NCBI GenBank assembly: GCA_937988735.1
Contig: CALKHQ010000227.1
Span: 1 to 7,166, forward strand
Length of the DNA: 7,166 nucleotides
Direction of reading: 5' to 3'
Origin: an uncultured Alphaproteobacteria bacterium
GTDB lineage: Bacteria > Pseudomonadota > Alphaproteobacteria > CALKHQ01
Shown: positions 1 through 5,877 of the stretch, piece after piece
How positions within the stretch are numbered: position 1 is the stretch's first letter
Layout of the letters: the number at the start of each line of letters is the position of its first letter
Notes under the pieces: generated by a model
The model's input: only the letters and a program-made list of their open reading frames with translations
Database searches by the model: none
Told to the model about the DNA's origin: nothing
Made by a program: the position numbers and the translations under genes

Positions 1-59
1 CGATGACGGGTGGGGGTGCGGCCTCTGCGTGCTGCCGGCTGGGGACGGTGCCGCCTGCC
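1..59. other. Short 3' flank of the DSD1-family gene, no gene seen
   Basis: These bases follow the TAG stop of the leftward PLP-enzyme gene. They are GC-rich and contain no convincing start codon with a ribosome binding site, no inverted repeat strong enough to call a terminator, and no recognisable gene end. A downstream gene may begin just outside the window. Confidence 0.5.
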
Positions 60-1121
60 CTACCGCACGGCGCCGCGGGCGGCGACGGGCCAGGCGAGTT
101 CGACGCGGCCGTCGCGGACGCCGTAGACCTCGTCCACCATGTTGGAGACGACGCAGCAGTGGTTGGGGATGATGGAGATCACCTCGCCCACCTTCGGCTT
201 CGCCGCGGAGCGGGAGAGGTCGATCATCCCGTGCTCCTCCGAGAGGTTGGAGACCACGGCATCCGGGTATTCCACCACCTGGCCGAAGCCCTGCACGTAG
301 TACTGCTCGCGGGTCAGGATCTTGGAGCCGGCGTCGACGATGGCGCGGTCGGGCGTCGGCACGCTGACCACCGTCGCCCGCACGTGCATCGCGCACTGGT
401 CTCGGGTGGCGAGGCCGGAGTGCATCATCATCACGTCGTTGTAGACGTAGGTGCCGGCGCGGTGCTCGGTCAGCATCGGGAACTGGCCGAGGGTGAGCAA
501 CGCCGGCGAGCCGCCGCCGGAGATCACCGGGACCGCGATCCCGTCCCCGGCCAGCAGCTCCAGCGTGCGGCCGATGAAGTCCGCCGTCTCCGGCGCCCGG
601 TTGGGGAAGTTCATCAGGCCCTCGAACCTCAGCCGCGGCCTGCGCCCGGCGAAGCGGACGAGTTCGCGCACCTGCTCCGGCGTCTGGCAGCCGTTGCGGC
701 CGAAGCCGGTGTCGATCTCGATCAGGAACGGCACGTCGCGGCCGTGGCGGACCCCGGCCTCCGACAGCCCCTCCAGCACCGTCTCGTTGTCGGCGACGAC
801 CGCCAGCCGGCGGACGCGGGACGACAGCTCCATCAGCCGGTCGGTCTTGGCCCGGCCGACGATGTTGAAGGTGAGCAGGATGTCGTCGGTGACGCCGGCG
901 TCGATGAAGGCCTCGACCTCGCCCAGCTTCTGGCAGGTGATGCCGACGGCGCCGGCCGCCATCTGCATCTTCCCGATCTCCGGGATCTTGTGGGTCTTGA
1001 TGTGGGGGCGGAAGGCGATGCCGTGCGCCGCCGCCATCGCCTGGCCGCGCGCGATGTTCGCCTCCAGCCGGTCCAGCAGGATGGTGACCACCGGGGTATC
1101 GAGCTCGTCCACTGCCGTCAC
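60..1121 (-). CDS. DSD1-family PLP-dependent enzyme (D-serine dehydratase / D-threonine aldolase-like)
   Basis: A 353-residue protein with the fold-type III (alanine racemase N-terminal) barrel of the D-serine dehydratase / D-threonine aldolase family. Near the N-terminus it has RPHIKTHK (residues 38-45); the first lysine, K42, is the likely PLP Schiff-base lysine. The C-terminal domain carries PNHCC, giving the pair H321-x-C323. In eukaryotic-type D-serine dehydratases a His-x-Cys pair binds zinc, whereas D-threonine aldolases use His-x-Asp, so a dehydratase acting on D-serine or a D-3-hydroxy amino acid is favoured; this is inference from recalled family knowledge. The cytoplasmic product would be a 2-oxo acid plus ammonia. 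The GTG start has a good AGGAG site 7 bases upstream. It is divergent from a GntR regulator and a RidA gene, which fits a dehydratase releasing enamine. The exact substrate is unknown. Confidence 0.88.
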   Translation of the reverse strand: MTAVDELDTPVVTILLDRLEANIARGQAMAAAHGIAFRPHIKTHKIPEIGKMQMAAGAVGITCQKLGEVEAFIDAGVTDDILLTFNIVGRAKTDRLMELSSRVRRLAVVADNETVLEGLSEAGVRHGRDVPFLIEIDTGFGRNGCQTPEQVRELVRFAGRRPRLRFEGLMNFPNRAPETADFIGRTLELLAGDGIAVPVISGGGSPALLTLGQFPMLTEHRAGTYVYNDVMMMHSGLATRDQCAMHVRATVVSVPTPDRAIVDAGSKILTREQYYVQGFGQVVEYPDAVVSNLSEEHGMIDLSRSAAKPKVGEVISIIPNHCCVVSNMVDEVYGVRDGRVELAWPVAARGAVR

Positions 1122-1276
1122 GGCACTTCTCCTGCCCTGAATCCAGCCATCGGCCGCGGAGAGCGGTGGCGCGCGGCCGTGCGCTGCCCGAATCTCCCGG
1201 CCCTTCCGGCGGACAGATTATCCGATAATTGGCGAAGGGGCTTGTCTATCCTGCGTGGCTGGCGTCCTCTTGCCGG
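1122..1276. promoter_or_regulatory. Divergent promoter region between the DSD1-family gene and the GntR regulator
   Basis: This 155-base spacer separates two divergently read genes and should contain both promoters. Its only AT-rich stretch is the palindrome at 1217-1229. Each half of that palindrome reads GATAAT on one strand (1224-1229 on +, 1222-1217 on -), a 5-of-6 match to a sigma-70 -10 hexamer, so both -10 boxes might overlap one operator. No good -35 hexamer at standard spacing was found on either strand, so the promoters are not firmly placed. The leftward leader also has an 8-bp inverted repeat (1151-1158 with 1172-1179) that may simply reflect high GC content. Confidence 0.6.
1217..1229. 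promoter_or_regulatory. Perfect palindrome, likely operator of the adjacent GntR regulator
   Basis: The sequence ATTATCCGATAAT has two perfect 6-base arms around one central C. It stands out as AT-rich in very GC-rich DNA. Short palindromes with a one-base centre are typical operators of FadR-subfamily GntR dimers, and this one lies 48 bases upstream of the GntR gene's ATG and 96 bases from the divergent enzyme start. Autoregulation plus control of the enzyme is the simplest reading. That the neighbour protein binds here is inferred from position only. Confidence 0.65.
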
Positions 1277-2050
1277 ATGCTGACGCTCAGTCCCGTCACG
1301 CTCCTCGGCAGCGGCCGGAAGCGCAATCTGTTCGCCCACGTGGTGGATGCGCTCGGCGGGCGTATCGTGCGCGGGGAGCTGAAGCCGGGCGATCCGTTCC
1401 CGGTGGAGGCCGTGCTCGCCCGGGAGTTCGACGCCAGCCGCTCGGTGATCCGCGAGGCGGTGAAGGCGCTGGCGGCGAAGGGGCTGCTGGAATCGCGCAC
1501 GCGGACCGGCATCCGCGTGCTGCCGCCGGCGCGGTGGAACCTGCTCGACCTCGACGTGCTGGAATGGCGCTATTCGGCGATGGAGCCGTCCGCCTTCTAC
1601 CGCGAGCTGTTCGAGGTGCGGCTGATGATCGAGCCGGAGGCCGCCGCGCTGGCGGCCGAGCGGGCGACGGCGGACGAGATCGCCGCCATCGCCGAGGCGT
1701 ATGCCGCCATGACCGCGCCGCAGGACCAGATGGACGTCGCGGTCGCCGCCGACCTGGACTTCCACCGCCGCATCCTGGACGCGAGCCACAACGTGCTGCT
1801 GCTGCAGATGGGCAACCTGATCGGGGTCGGGCTGCTGGTGAGCTACCGGCTGACCCAGGACCCGTTTCCGGTGTTCCTCGGCCATCACGAGACGGTGCTG
1901 CGCGCAATCCGGAAGCGGAAGCCGGTCGCGGCGCGCCGGGCGATGAGCCGCCTGCTTGCCGAGACGCGGGACTTCCTGGAGAACCACCTGGTCCCCGGAC
2001 AGGGACCCCGATTTCAGGCAAGCCACGAACCAGAGGGGGAAAGCCGATGA
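1277..2050 (+). CDS. GntR-family transcriptional regulator, FadR/FCD type (DgoR-like)
   Basis: A 257-residue cytoplasmic regulator. Residues about 16-83 form the GntR winged helix-turn-helix, with typical segments ELKPGDPFPVE, SRSVIREAVKAL and LLESRTRTGIRV. The linker WNLLDLDVLEW resembles that of the galactonate regulator DgoR. The C-terminal FCD effector domain (about 105-235) has the metal-type ligands D159-x3-H163 and H203/H204, but the usual last histidine (in an AM-x-x-HL context) is leucine here (AMSRLL). The ligand is unknown; a D-hydroxy amino acid or sugar acid is plausible. ATG at 1277 was preferred over the in-frame TTG at 1229, because that TTG overlaps the palindrome and would add 16 residues outside the domain. 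Neither start has a clear ribosome binding site. The stop overlaps the next gene's start as ATGA, implying co-transcription and translational coupling. Confidence 0.92.
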   Translation: MLTLSPVTLLGSGRKRNLFAHVVDALGGRIVRGELKPGDPFPVEAVLAREFDASRSVIREAVKALAAKGLLESRTRTGIRVLPPARWNLLDLDVLEWRYSAMEPSAFYRELFEVRLMIEPEAAALAAERATADEIAAIAEAYAAMTAPQDQMDVAVAADLDFHRRILDASHNVLLLQMGNLIGVGLLVSYRLTQDPFPVFLGHHETVLRAIRKRKPVAARRAMSRLLAETRDFLENHLVPGQGPRFQASHEPEGESR

Positions 2051-2430
2051 CGATCAGGCGCCATGGCAGCGGCGAGACCGGACCGGGCGGACGGCCGCTG
2101 CCGTTCGCCCGCGCGGTGGAGGCGGACGGCTGGCTTTACGTCTCCGGGCAGGTCGCGATGGAGAACGGGGAGATCATCGAGGGCGGGATCGTGCCCCAGG
2201 CGCACAAGGCGATCCAGAACATGCTCGCCATCCTCGAGGAGGCCGGCTACGACCGCTCGCACATCGTGCGCGTCGGCGTCTGGCTGGACGACCCGCGCGA
2301 CTTCGCGACGTTCAACAAGATCTACGCCTCCTACTTCTCCGACCATCCGCCCGCCCGCGCCTGCGTGCAGGCGTCGATGATGGTGGACTGCAAGGTCGAG
2401 ATCGACTGCGTCGCCTACAAGAAGCCCTGA
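2047..2430 (+). CDS. RidA (YjgF/YER057c/UK114) family protein
   Basis: A 127-residue small cytoplasmic protein of the RidA family, normally trimeric, which hydrolyses reactive enamine/imine intermediates such as 2-aminoacrylate to 2-oxo acids and ammonia. The C-terminal signature is clear: HPPARACVQ, with R104 matching the catalytic arginine (R105 of E. coli RidA), and KVEID, with E118 matching the conserved glutamate. The central LYVSGQVAMENGEIIEGGIVPQ region is also typical. The ATG overlaps the GntR stop codon and has a strong purine-rich site (GAGGGGGAAAG, 2034-2043) just upstream. Together with the divergent PLP enzyme, it probably clears the enamine that enzyme makes, though this exact substrate is inferred. 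It might belong to a RidA subfamily with a different imine substrate. It converges with nadR, with 4 bases between the stops. Confidence 0.93.
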   Translation: MTIRRHGSGETGPGGRPLPFARAVEADGWLYVSGQVAMENGEIIEGGIVPQAHKAIQNMLAILEEAGYDRSHIVRVGVWLDDPRDFATFNKIYASYFSDHPPARACVQASMMVDCKVEIDCVAYKKP

Positions 2431-2434
2431 GGCC

Positions 2435-3493
2435 TCAGACGTCCGGCGCGGCGGCGGCCGCAGCGGCCGGGGCCGCGCCGGCGCCGGCGTCGGCCCCGGC
2501 ATCGCCCGCCGCGGGCGCCAGCCGGGCGACGGCGCGGACGGCGGCGGCAGTCCGCGCCTGCCAGTCATCGCCGCCAATGGCGACGACAGTGCAGCCGAGC
2601 CGGTCGAGCCACGCCCGGCAGCGCGCGTGGAAGCGCTCGCGCACCGCCTGGTCGCCCCAGTAGCGCGTCCCGTCCTGGAACCACGGCACCTCGGGCGACA
2701 GCAGCAGGTAGAGGTCGGCCCGGCGAAAGGTTTCCACCATGCGCACCAGCGCGTCGGGCACGCGCCCCAGCAGCATCTCGGCCCACACCGCGGTCTGGAT
2801 CGGGTCGGTGTCTTCGATCAGCACCGGCCCACCGGTCGGCGCGAGCGCAGCGGCGATGGCGAGATGTGTCTCGGCCAGGGTGATGAAGTCCTGCGGCCCC
2901 CATGCCTCGCCCTGGCGGTAGTGGGCGTCGTAGACGCGGCCGTATTCCGGGATGGCGACGGTGCCGAACCGTTCGGCCAGCGCCGCGGCAAGGGTCGTCT
3001 TGCCGGCGCTCTCCGGCCCCAGCAGGCAGACGCGGCGCTGGAACCACGGCCGCACCGGCTCCGGCACGAAGCGCCAGTGGGCGTGGGGCGCGGCGCGGAT
3101 CGCCCGGCCGGAGACCGGGACGGCGACGCGGGCGGGGTCGATCATCACCGGCTCGGCGCCCAGCTCCGCCGCCAGCCGGAACACATAGTCCTCCGACGCG
3201 AACACCCGGTCGACCGGCTCGGGGTGATGCTCGCGGATGGCGGCGCGCCAGATCGGCCAGAAGTCCGGATGGTCGGCCGGTTCCTGCGGGATGTCGCGGT
3301 GCATGTGGACCACCCGGCACTGCGGCAGCAGCGCCCGCATCCATTCGTGGCGCAGGTGGCCCGGAATCGGTTCGGCGTCGATCGAGCACACCAGCACCGT
3401 GAGCCGGTCCACCATCGCCGCCGCCGTCCGGCACAGGAACAGGTGGCCGGCGTGGGGCGGCAGGAACTTGCCGAGCAGGAAGCCGCGTCTCAT
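2435..3493 (-). CDS. nadR: NadR-type bifunctional NMN adenylyltransferase / ribosylnicotinamide kinase
   Basis: A 352-residue cytoplasmic enzyme that phosphorylates nicotinamide riboside to NMN and adenylates NMN to NAD+. Residues 1-150 are the nucleotidyltransferase domain, with the motif GKFLPPHAGH (8-17) and the second motif SGRAIR (128-133). Residues about 154-325 are the kinase domain, with the P-loop GPESAGKTT (159-167), EYGR (183-186), the acidic segment EDTD (227-230) and PWFQDGTR. The order and spacing follow E. coli NadR, but the N-terminal repressor helix-turn-helix is absent, so this form cannot act as the DNA-binding NAD regulator. The last 25 or so residues are an alanine/glycine-rich extension beyond the usual family end. 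The ATG overlaps the pnuC stop (ATGA), coupling the kinase to the transporter, because phosphorylation traps the imported riboside. Confidence 0.93.
   Translation of the reverse strand: MRRGFLLGKFLPPHAGHLFLCRTAAAMVDRLTVLVCSIDAEPIPGHLRHEWMRALLPQCRVVHMHRDIPQEPADHPDFWPIWRAAIREHHPEPVDRVFASEDYVFRLAAELGAEPVMIDPARVAVPVSGRAIRAAPHAHWRFVPEPVRPWFQRRVCLLGPESAGKTTLAAALAERFGTVAIPEYGRVYDAHYRQGEAWGPQDFITLAETHLAIAAALAPTGGPVLIEDTDPIQTAVWAEMLLGRVPDALVRMVETFRRADLYLLLSPEVPWFQDGTRYWGDQAVRERFHARCRAWLDRLGCTVVAIGGDDWQARTAAAVRAVARLAPAAGDAGADAGAGAAPAAAAAAAPDV
2438..2515 (-). repeat. Low-complexity GC tract coding the Ala/Gly-rich tail of NadR
   Basis: The last 26 codons of nadR are nearly all alanine, glycine, proline and aspartate, made of GCC/GGC-type triplets. 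E. coli NadR ends close to where this tail begins, so it is an added, probably disordered extension. It may have arisen by triplet slippage or from the need to hold the hairpin embedded in it. Confidence 0.6.
2466..2500. terminator. Possible terminator-like hairpin downstream of the RidA gene, inside the nadR tail
   Basis: Bases 2466-2482 are fully complementary to 2483-2500 except for one bulged T at 2490, giving a 17-bp all-GC stem (about 15 bp after leaving a 4-base loop). It starts 36 bases after the rightward RidA stop codon. No T-run follows on the + strand, so it is not a canonical intrinsic terminator. It could block RNA polymerase from either side or protect the 3' end of the rightward mRNA. 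High GC content raises the chance of such pairings. Confidence 0.4.
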
Positions 3494-4101
3494 GCCGGCG
3501 CCTCGTGCCGGCGGAAGGCGCGGGTCCAGGCGGCGAGCCCCGCGACGGCGAGGAGCAGGAACACCGCATAGAGCGCAGCCGTCGGATAGAGCTCCCGCGT
3601 CAGGAACAGGCCGATGGCGAGCACGTCCACGGCGATCCACAACACCCAGCTTTCGAGCTGCCGCCGCGACAGGAGGAACTGGGCGAGCACGCTGAGCACC
3701 GCGATCGTGCCGTCCCAGTAGGGGCTGGCGGCGTCGGTCCAGCGGTCCATCGCCGTTCCCAGCGCGGCGACGCCGGCGAGGCCGCCAAGCGCATACCAGG
3801 GCCAGTGCGAAACCGGCAGGCGCCGGACGATGACCAGCCCGTCGTCGCCGCGCCCGCGCAGCCAGTACCACCAGCCGTAGAGCTGGATCGCCACGTAGTA
3901 GACCTGCAGCAGCGCCTCGCTGTAGAGGCGGTAGTCGTAGAAGATCCACGCGTAGAGGACGACCATCGCCAGGCCGAACGGGTAGTTCCACACCGTGCGG
4001 CGGATGATGAGCGCGACGTTGATCAGCCCGAGGACGACGGCGGCGATCTCGACGGGGCGCGCGCCGACCATCGCGGTCAGGAAATCGAGGATGTCGGAAA
4101 T
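3490..4101 (-). CDS. pnuC: PnuC nicotinamide riboside transporter
   Basis: An inner-membrane protein of 203 residues (193 from the first ATG) of the PnuC family, which takes up nicotinamide riboside by facilitated diffusion. Several hydrophobic helices are visible. Family marks are WNYPFGL after the first helix, YDYRLYSEALLQVYYV followed by QLYGWWYW, SPYWDGTIAVLSV, and the late motif W152-x-x-W155-x-x-x-D159. Start choice: ATT at 4101-4099 has a perfect AGGAGG (4115-4110) 8 bases upstream and would begin (M)SDILDFLTAMVGARP. The first in-frame ATG (4071-4069) has no ribosome binding site. The frame closes at the betA stop 15 bases before the ATT, so no other upstream start fits. It overlaps nadR by 4 bases, which strongly supports nicotinamide riboside rather than another vitamin as substrate. 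Confidence 0.92.
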   Translation of the reverse strand: MSDILDFLTAMVGARPVEIAAVVLGLINVALIIRRTVWNYPFGLAMVVLYAWIFYDYRLYSEALLQVYYVAIQLYGWWYWLRGRGDDGLVIVRRLPVSHWPWYALGGLAGVAALGTAMDRWTDAASPYWDGTIAVLSVLAQFLLSRRQLESWVLWIAVDVLAIGLFLTRELYPTAALYAVFLLLAVAGLAAWTRAFRRHEAPA

Positions 4102-4115
4102 GGCCGGAGCCTCCT
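4099..4115 (-). promoter_or_regulatory. Strong AGGAGG ribosome binding site pointing to an ATT start for pnuC
   Basis: On the - strand the order is the betA TAG stop (4119-4117), one base, AGGAGG (4115-4110), 8 bases, then ATT (4101-4099). This is an ideal Shine-Dalgarno spacing to a codon that is rarely used for initiation. No ATG, GTG or TTG lies in frame between the site and the ATG at 4071; the only other near-cognate option is a CTG at 4080-4078. Confidence 0.6.
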
Positions 4116-4116
4116 G

Positions 4117-5778
4117 CTACCGTGCGCTTTCGCGCCAGCGGGGGTTGATCCAGGGCTCGGCGTTGGCCGGGGCGAGCCGCGGCCGGCCGAGGATGTGGTC
4201 GGCCGCCTTCTCGCCGACCATGATCGAGGGCGCGTTCAGGTTGCCGTTGGTGATGCGCGGGAAGATCGAGCTGTCGACGACCCGCAGGCCCTCGACCCCG
4301 ATCACGCGGCACTCCGGATCGACCACGGCCAGCGGGTCGGTCGCGGCGCCCATGCGGCAGGTGCCGCAGGGGTGATAGGCGCTTTCGGCGTGATCGCGGA
4401 CGAAGGCGTCGAGGTCCTCGTCGGACTGCACATGGGCCCCGGGCTGGATCTCGCGCCCGGCATAGGGGCGGAACGCCGGCTGGGCGAAGATCTCGCGCGT
4501 CAGCCGGATGCAGCGGCGGAAGTCCTCCCAGTCCTGCGGGTGGCTCATGTAGTTGAAGCGGATGCGCGGCGGGTCGGCCGGGTCGGCGCTGCGCAGCGTC
4601 ACCGACCCGCGCGACGGCGAGCGCATCGGGCCGACATGGACCTGGAAGCCGTGGCCCTCCGCTGCCGCCTTCCCGTCGTAGCGCACGGCGATAGCGAGGA
4701 AGTGGTACTGGATGTCCGGATATTCGACGCCGGGCTTCGAGCGGACGAAGGCGCAGCTCTCGAACTGGTTGGAGGCGCCGGGGCCGGTGCGGAACAGCAG
4801 CCACTGCGCGCCCACCCACGCCCTGCCCAGCGGATTCCAGTAGCGGTAGAGGGTGACGGGCCTGAGGCACGCCTGCTGGATGTAGAGCTCGAGGTGGTCC
4901 TGCAGGTTCCGCCCCACGCCCGGCCGGTCGGCGACGACCGGGATGCCGTGCTCCGCCAGGTGCGCGGCCGGGCCGATGCCGGACAGCATCAGCAGCTTCG
5001 GCGAGTTGATGGTTGAAGCGGCGACGATCACCTCGCGCCGCGCCGTCACCGTCCCGATCCGCCCGCCGCGCTCCACCTCCACCCCCACGGCGCGGCCGTC
5101 GCGCAGCAGGATGCGGCGGGCGAAGCAGCGGTGGAGGCCGACGTTGCCCCGCCTCATCGCCGGCCTGAGGTAGGCGGTGGCGGCGGACCAGCGGCGGCCG
5201 CGCCACACCGTCATCTCCATCGGGCCGAAGCCTTCCTGCTTCTCGCCGTTGTAGTCGTCGGTCAGCTCGAAGCCCGCCTCGCGCCCGGCCTCGACGAAGG
5301 CGCGCACCAGCGGATTGTCGCGCCGGCCGCGGGTGACGTGCAGCGGCCCGTCATGGCCGCGCCAGGACGGATCGCCGCCGTGGCCGCCGTCGTGCCAGCA
5401 TTCCATCCGCCTGAAGTACGGCAGCACGTCGGCATGGGCCCAGCCGGTCGCGCCCTGCTCCGCCCAGTGATCGAAGTCGCGGGCATGGCCGCGGACGTAG
5501 ACCATGCCGTTGATCGACGACGAACCGCCGACCACCTTGCCGCGCGGGCAGGCGAGCACGCGCCCGCCGAGGTGCGGCTCCGGCTCGGTGCGGAAGCCCC
5601 AGTCGTAGCGCGGCATGTTCATCGGGTAGGACAGCGCCCCCGGCATCTGGATCAGGGGCCCGGCGTCCGACCCGCCATGCTCCAGCACCAGCACCGAATG
5701 CCGCCCGTCCTCGCCCAGCCGCGCCGCCAGCGCCGAGCCGGCCGAGCCGGAGCCGATGATGACGAAGTCAGCCTCCAC
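4117..5778 (-). CDS. betA: GMC-family FAD dehydrogenase, choline dehydrogenase (BetA)-like
   Basis: A 553-residue flavoprotein, close to the 556 of E. coli BetA, which oxidises choline to betaine aldehyde and passes electrons to the respiratory chain at the membrane. Visible marks are the Rossmann FAD motif VIIGSGSAGSALAARL (6-21), GMC signature 1 around RGKVVGGSSSINGMVYVRG (79-97), signature 2 around INSPKLLMLSGIGP, the segment NLQDHLELYIQQ, and the C-terminal catalytic pair: H469 in HPCGTCRMG and the asparagines of NGNLNAPS (513-515). Much of the chain follows BetA closely (QMPGALSYP, GPMRSPSRGSV, FNYMSHPQDWEDFR). The start is GTG at 5778; TAG lies in frame 15 bases upstream, leaving only this GTG or a CTG. 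The GAGG site is 12 bases away, rather far. It lies between betB and pnuC in one operon. Another alcohol substrate is possible, but choline is most likely. Confidence 0.9.
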   Translation of the reverse strand: MEADFVIIGSGSAGSALAARLGEDGRHSVLVLEHGGSDAGPLIQMPGALSYPMNMPRYDWGFRTEPEPHLGGRVLACPRGKVVGGSSSINGMVYVRGHARDFDHWAEQGATGWAHADVLPYFRRMECWHDGGHGGDPSWRGHDGPLHVTRGRRDNPLVRAFVEAGREAGFELTDDYNGEKQEGFGPMEMTVWRGRRWSAATAYLRPAMRRGNVGLHRCFARRILLRDGRAVGVEVERGGRIGTVTARREVIVAASTINSPKLLMLSGIGPAAHLAEHGIPVVADRPGVGRNLQDHLELYIQQACLRPVTLYRYWNPLGRAWVGAQWLLFRTGPGASNQFESCAFVRSKPGVEYPDIQYHFLAIAVRYDGKAAAEGHGFQVHVGPMRSPSRGSVTLRSADPADPPRIRFNYMSHPQDWEDFRRCIRLTREIFAQPAFRPYAGREIQPGAHVQSDEDLDAFVRDHAESAYHPCGTCRMGAATDPLAVVDPECRVIGVEGLRVVDSSIFPRITNGNLNAPSIMVGEKAADHILGRPRLAPANAEPWINPRWRESAR

Positions 5779-5877
5779 GACGCCGTCCAGCCTCTATCCG
5801 GCGGGCCGCCGCCCTTCCCCGGCGCCGGGGGAGCGGGCGGCCCGTTCGCGGTCTGTCGCGCAACCCGGCCATCCGGT
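5779..5877 (-). other. betB-betA intergenic spacer with a long nested GC hairpin
   Basis: This 99-base gap holds nested inverted repeats. The outer arms are 5802-5810 and 5836-5844 (9 bp, CGGGCCGCC with its complement). The inner part, 5814-5833, contains the perfect 14-base palindrome CCCCGGCGCCGGGG (5817-5830). The mRNA could form about 19 bp of stem with a small internal loop. No T-run follows in the direction of transcription. The structure ends 6 bases before the AGAGG site of betA, so it may attenuate read-through, shield the betB 3' end, or affect betA translation. No promoter was recognised here. Confidence 0.5.

Noticed and set aside
1151..1179. 8-bp inverted repeat in the leader of the DSD1-family gene as a riboswitch or attenuator
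   Set aside because: It is a single short GC-only stem with a 13-base loop, no T-run and no known riboswitch core; it is expected by chance in such GC-rich DNA.
1229..1276. TTG at 1229 as the start of the GntR gene
   Set aside because: It has no ribosome binding site, overlaps the palindromic operator candidate, and adds residues not expected before the GntR domain. The ATG at 1277 is preferred, though it too lacks a clear site.
3..1283. A 426-codon rightward open frame over the DSD1-family gene
   Set aside because: Its translation is rich in Arg, His, Asp and Ala, with no recognisable domain. It is the shadow of the leftward gene, a common effect at this GC content.
3505..5016. Rightward 503-codon open frame across pnuC and betA
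   Set aside because: It lies antisense to two well-recognised genes and has a biased Arg/Asp/Val/Ala composition without any family motif.
2435..5206. A 923-codon open frame suggesting a giant fusion protein ending in NadR
   Set aside because: Only the part from the ATG at 3493 has protein-like sequence. The rest is arginine/proline-rich read-through antiparallel in frame to the pnuC and betA genes, which have clear family matches in other frames.
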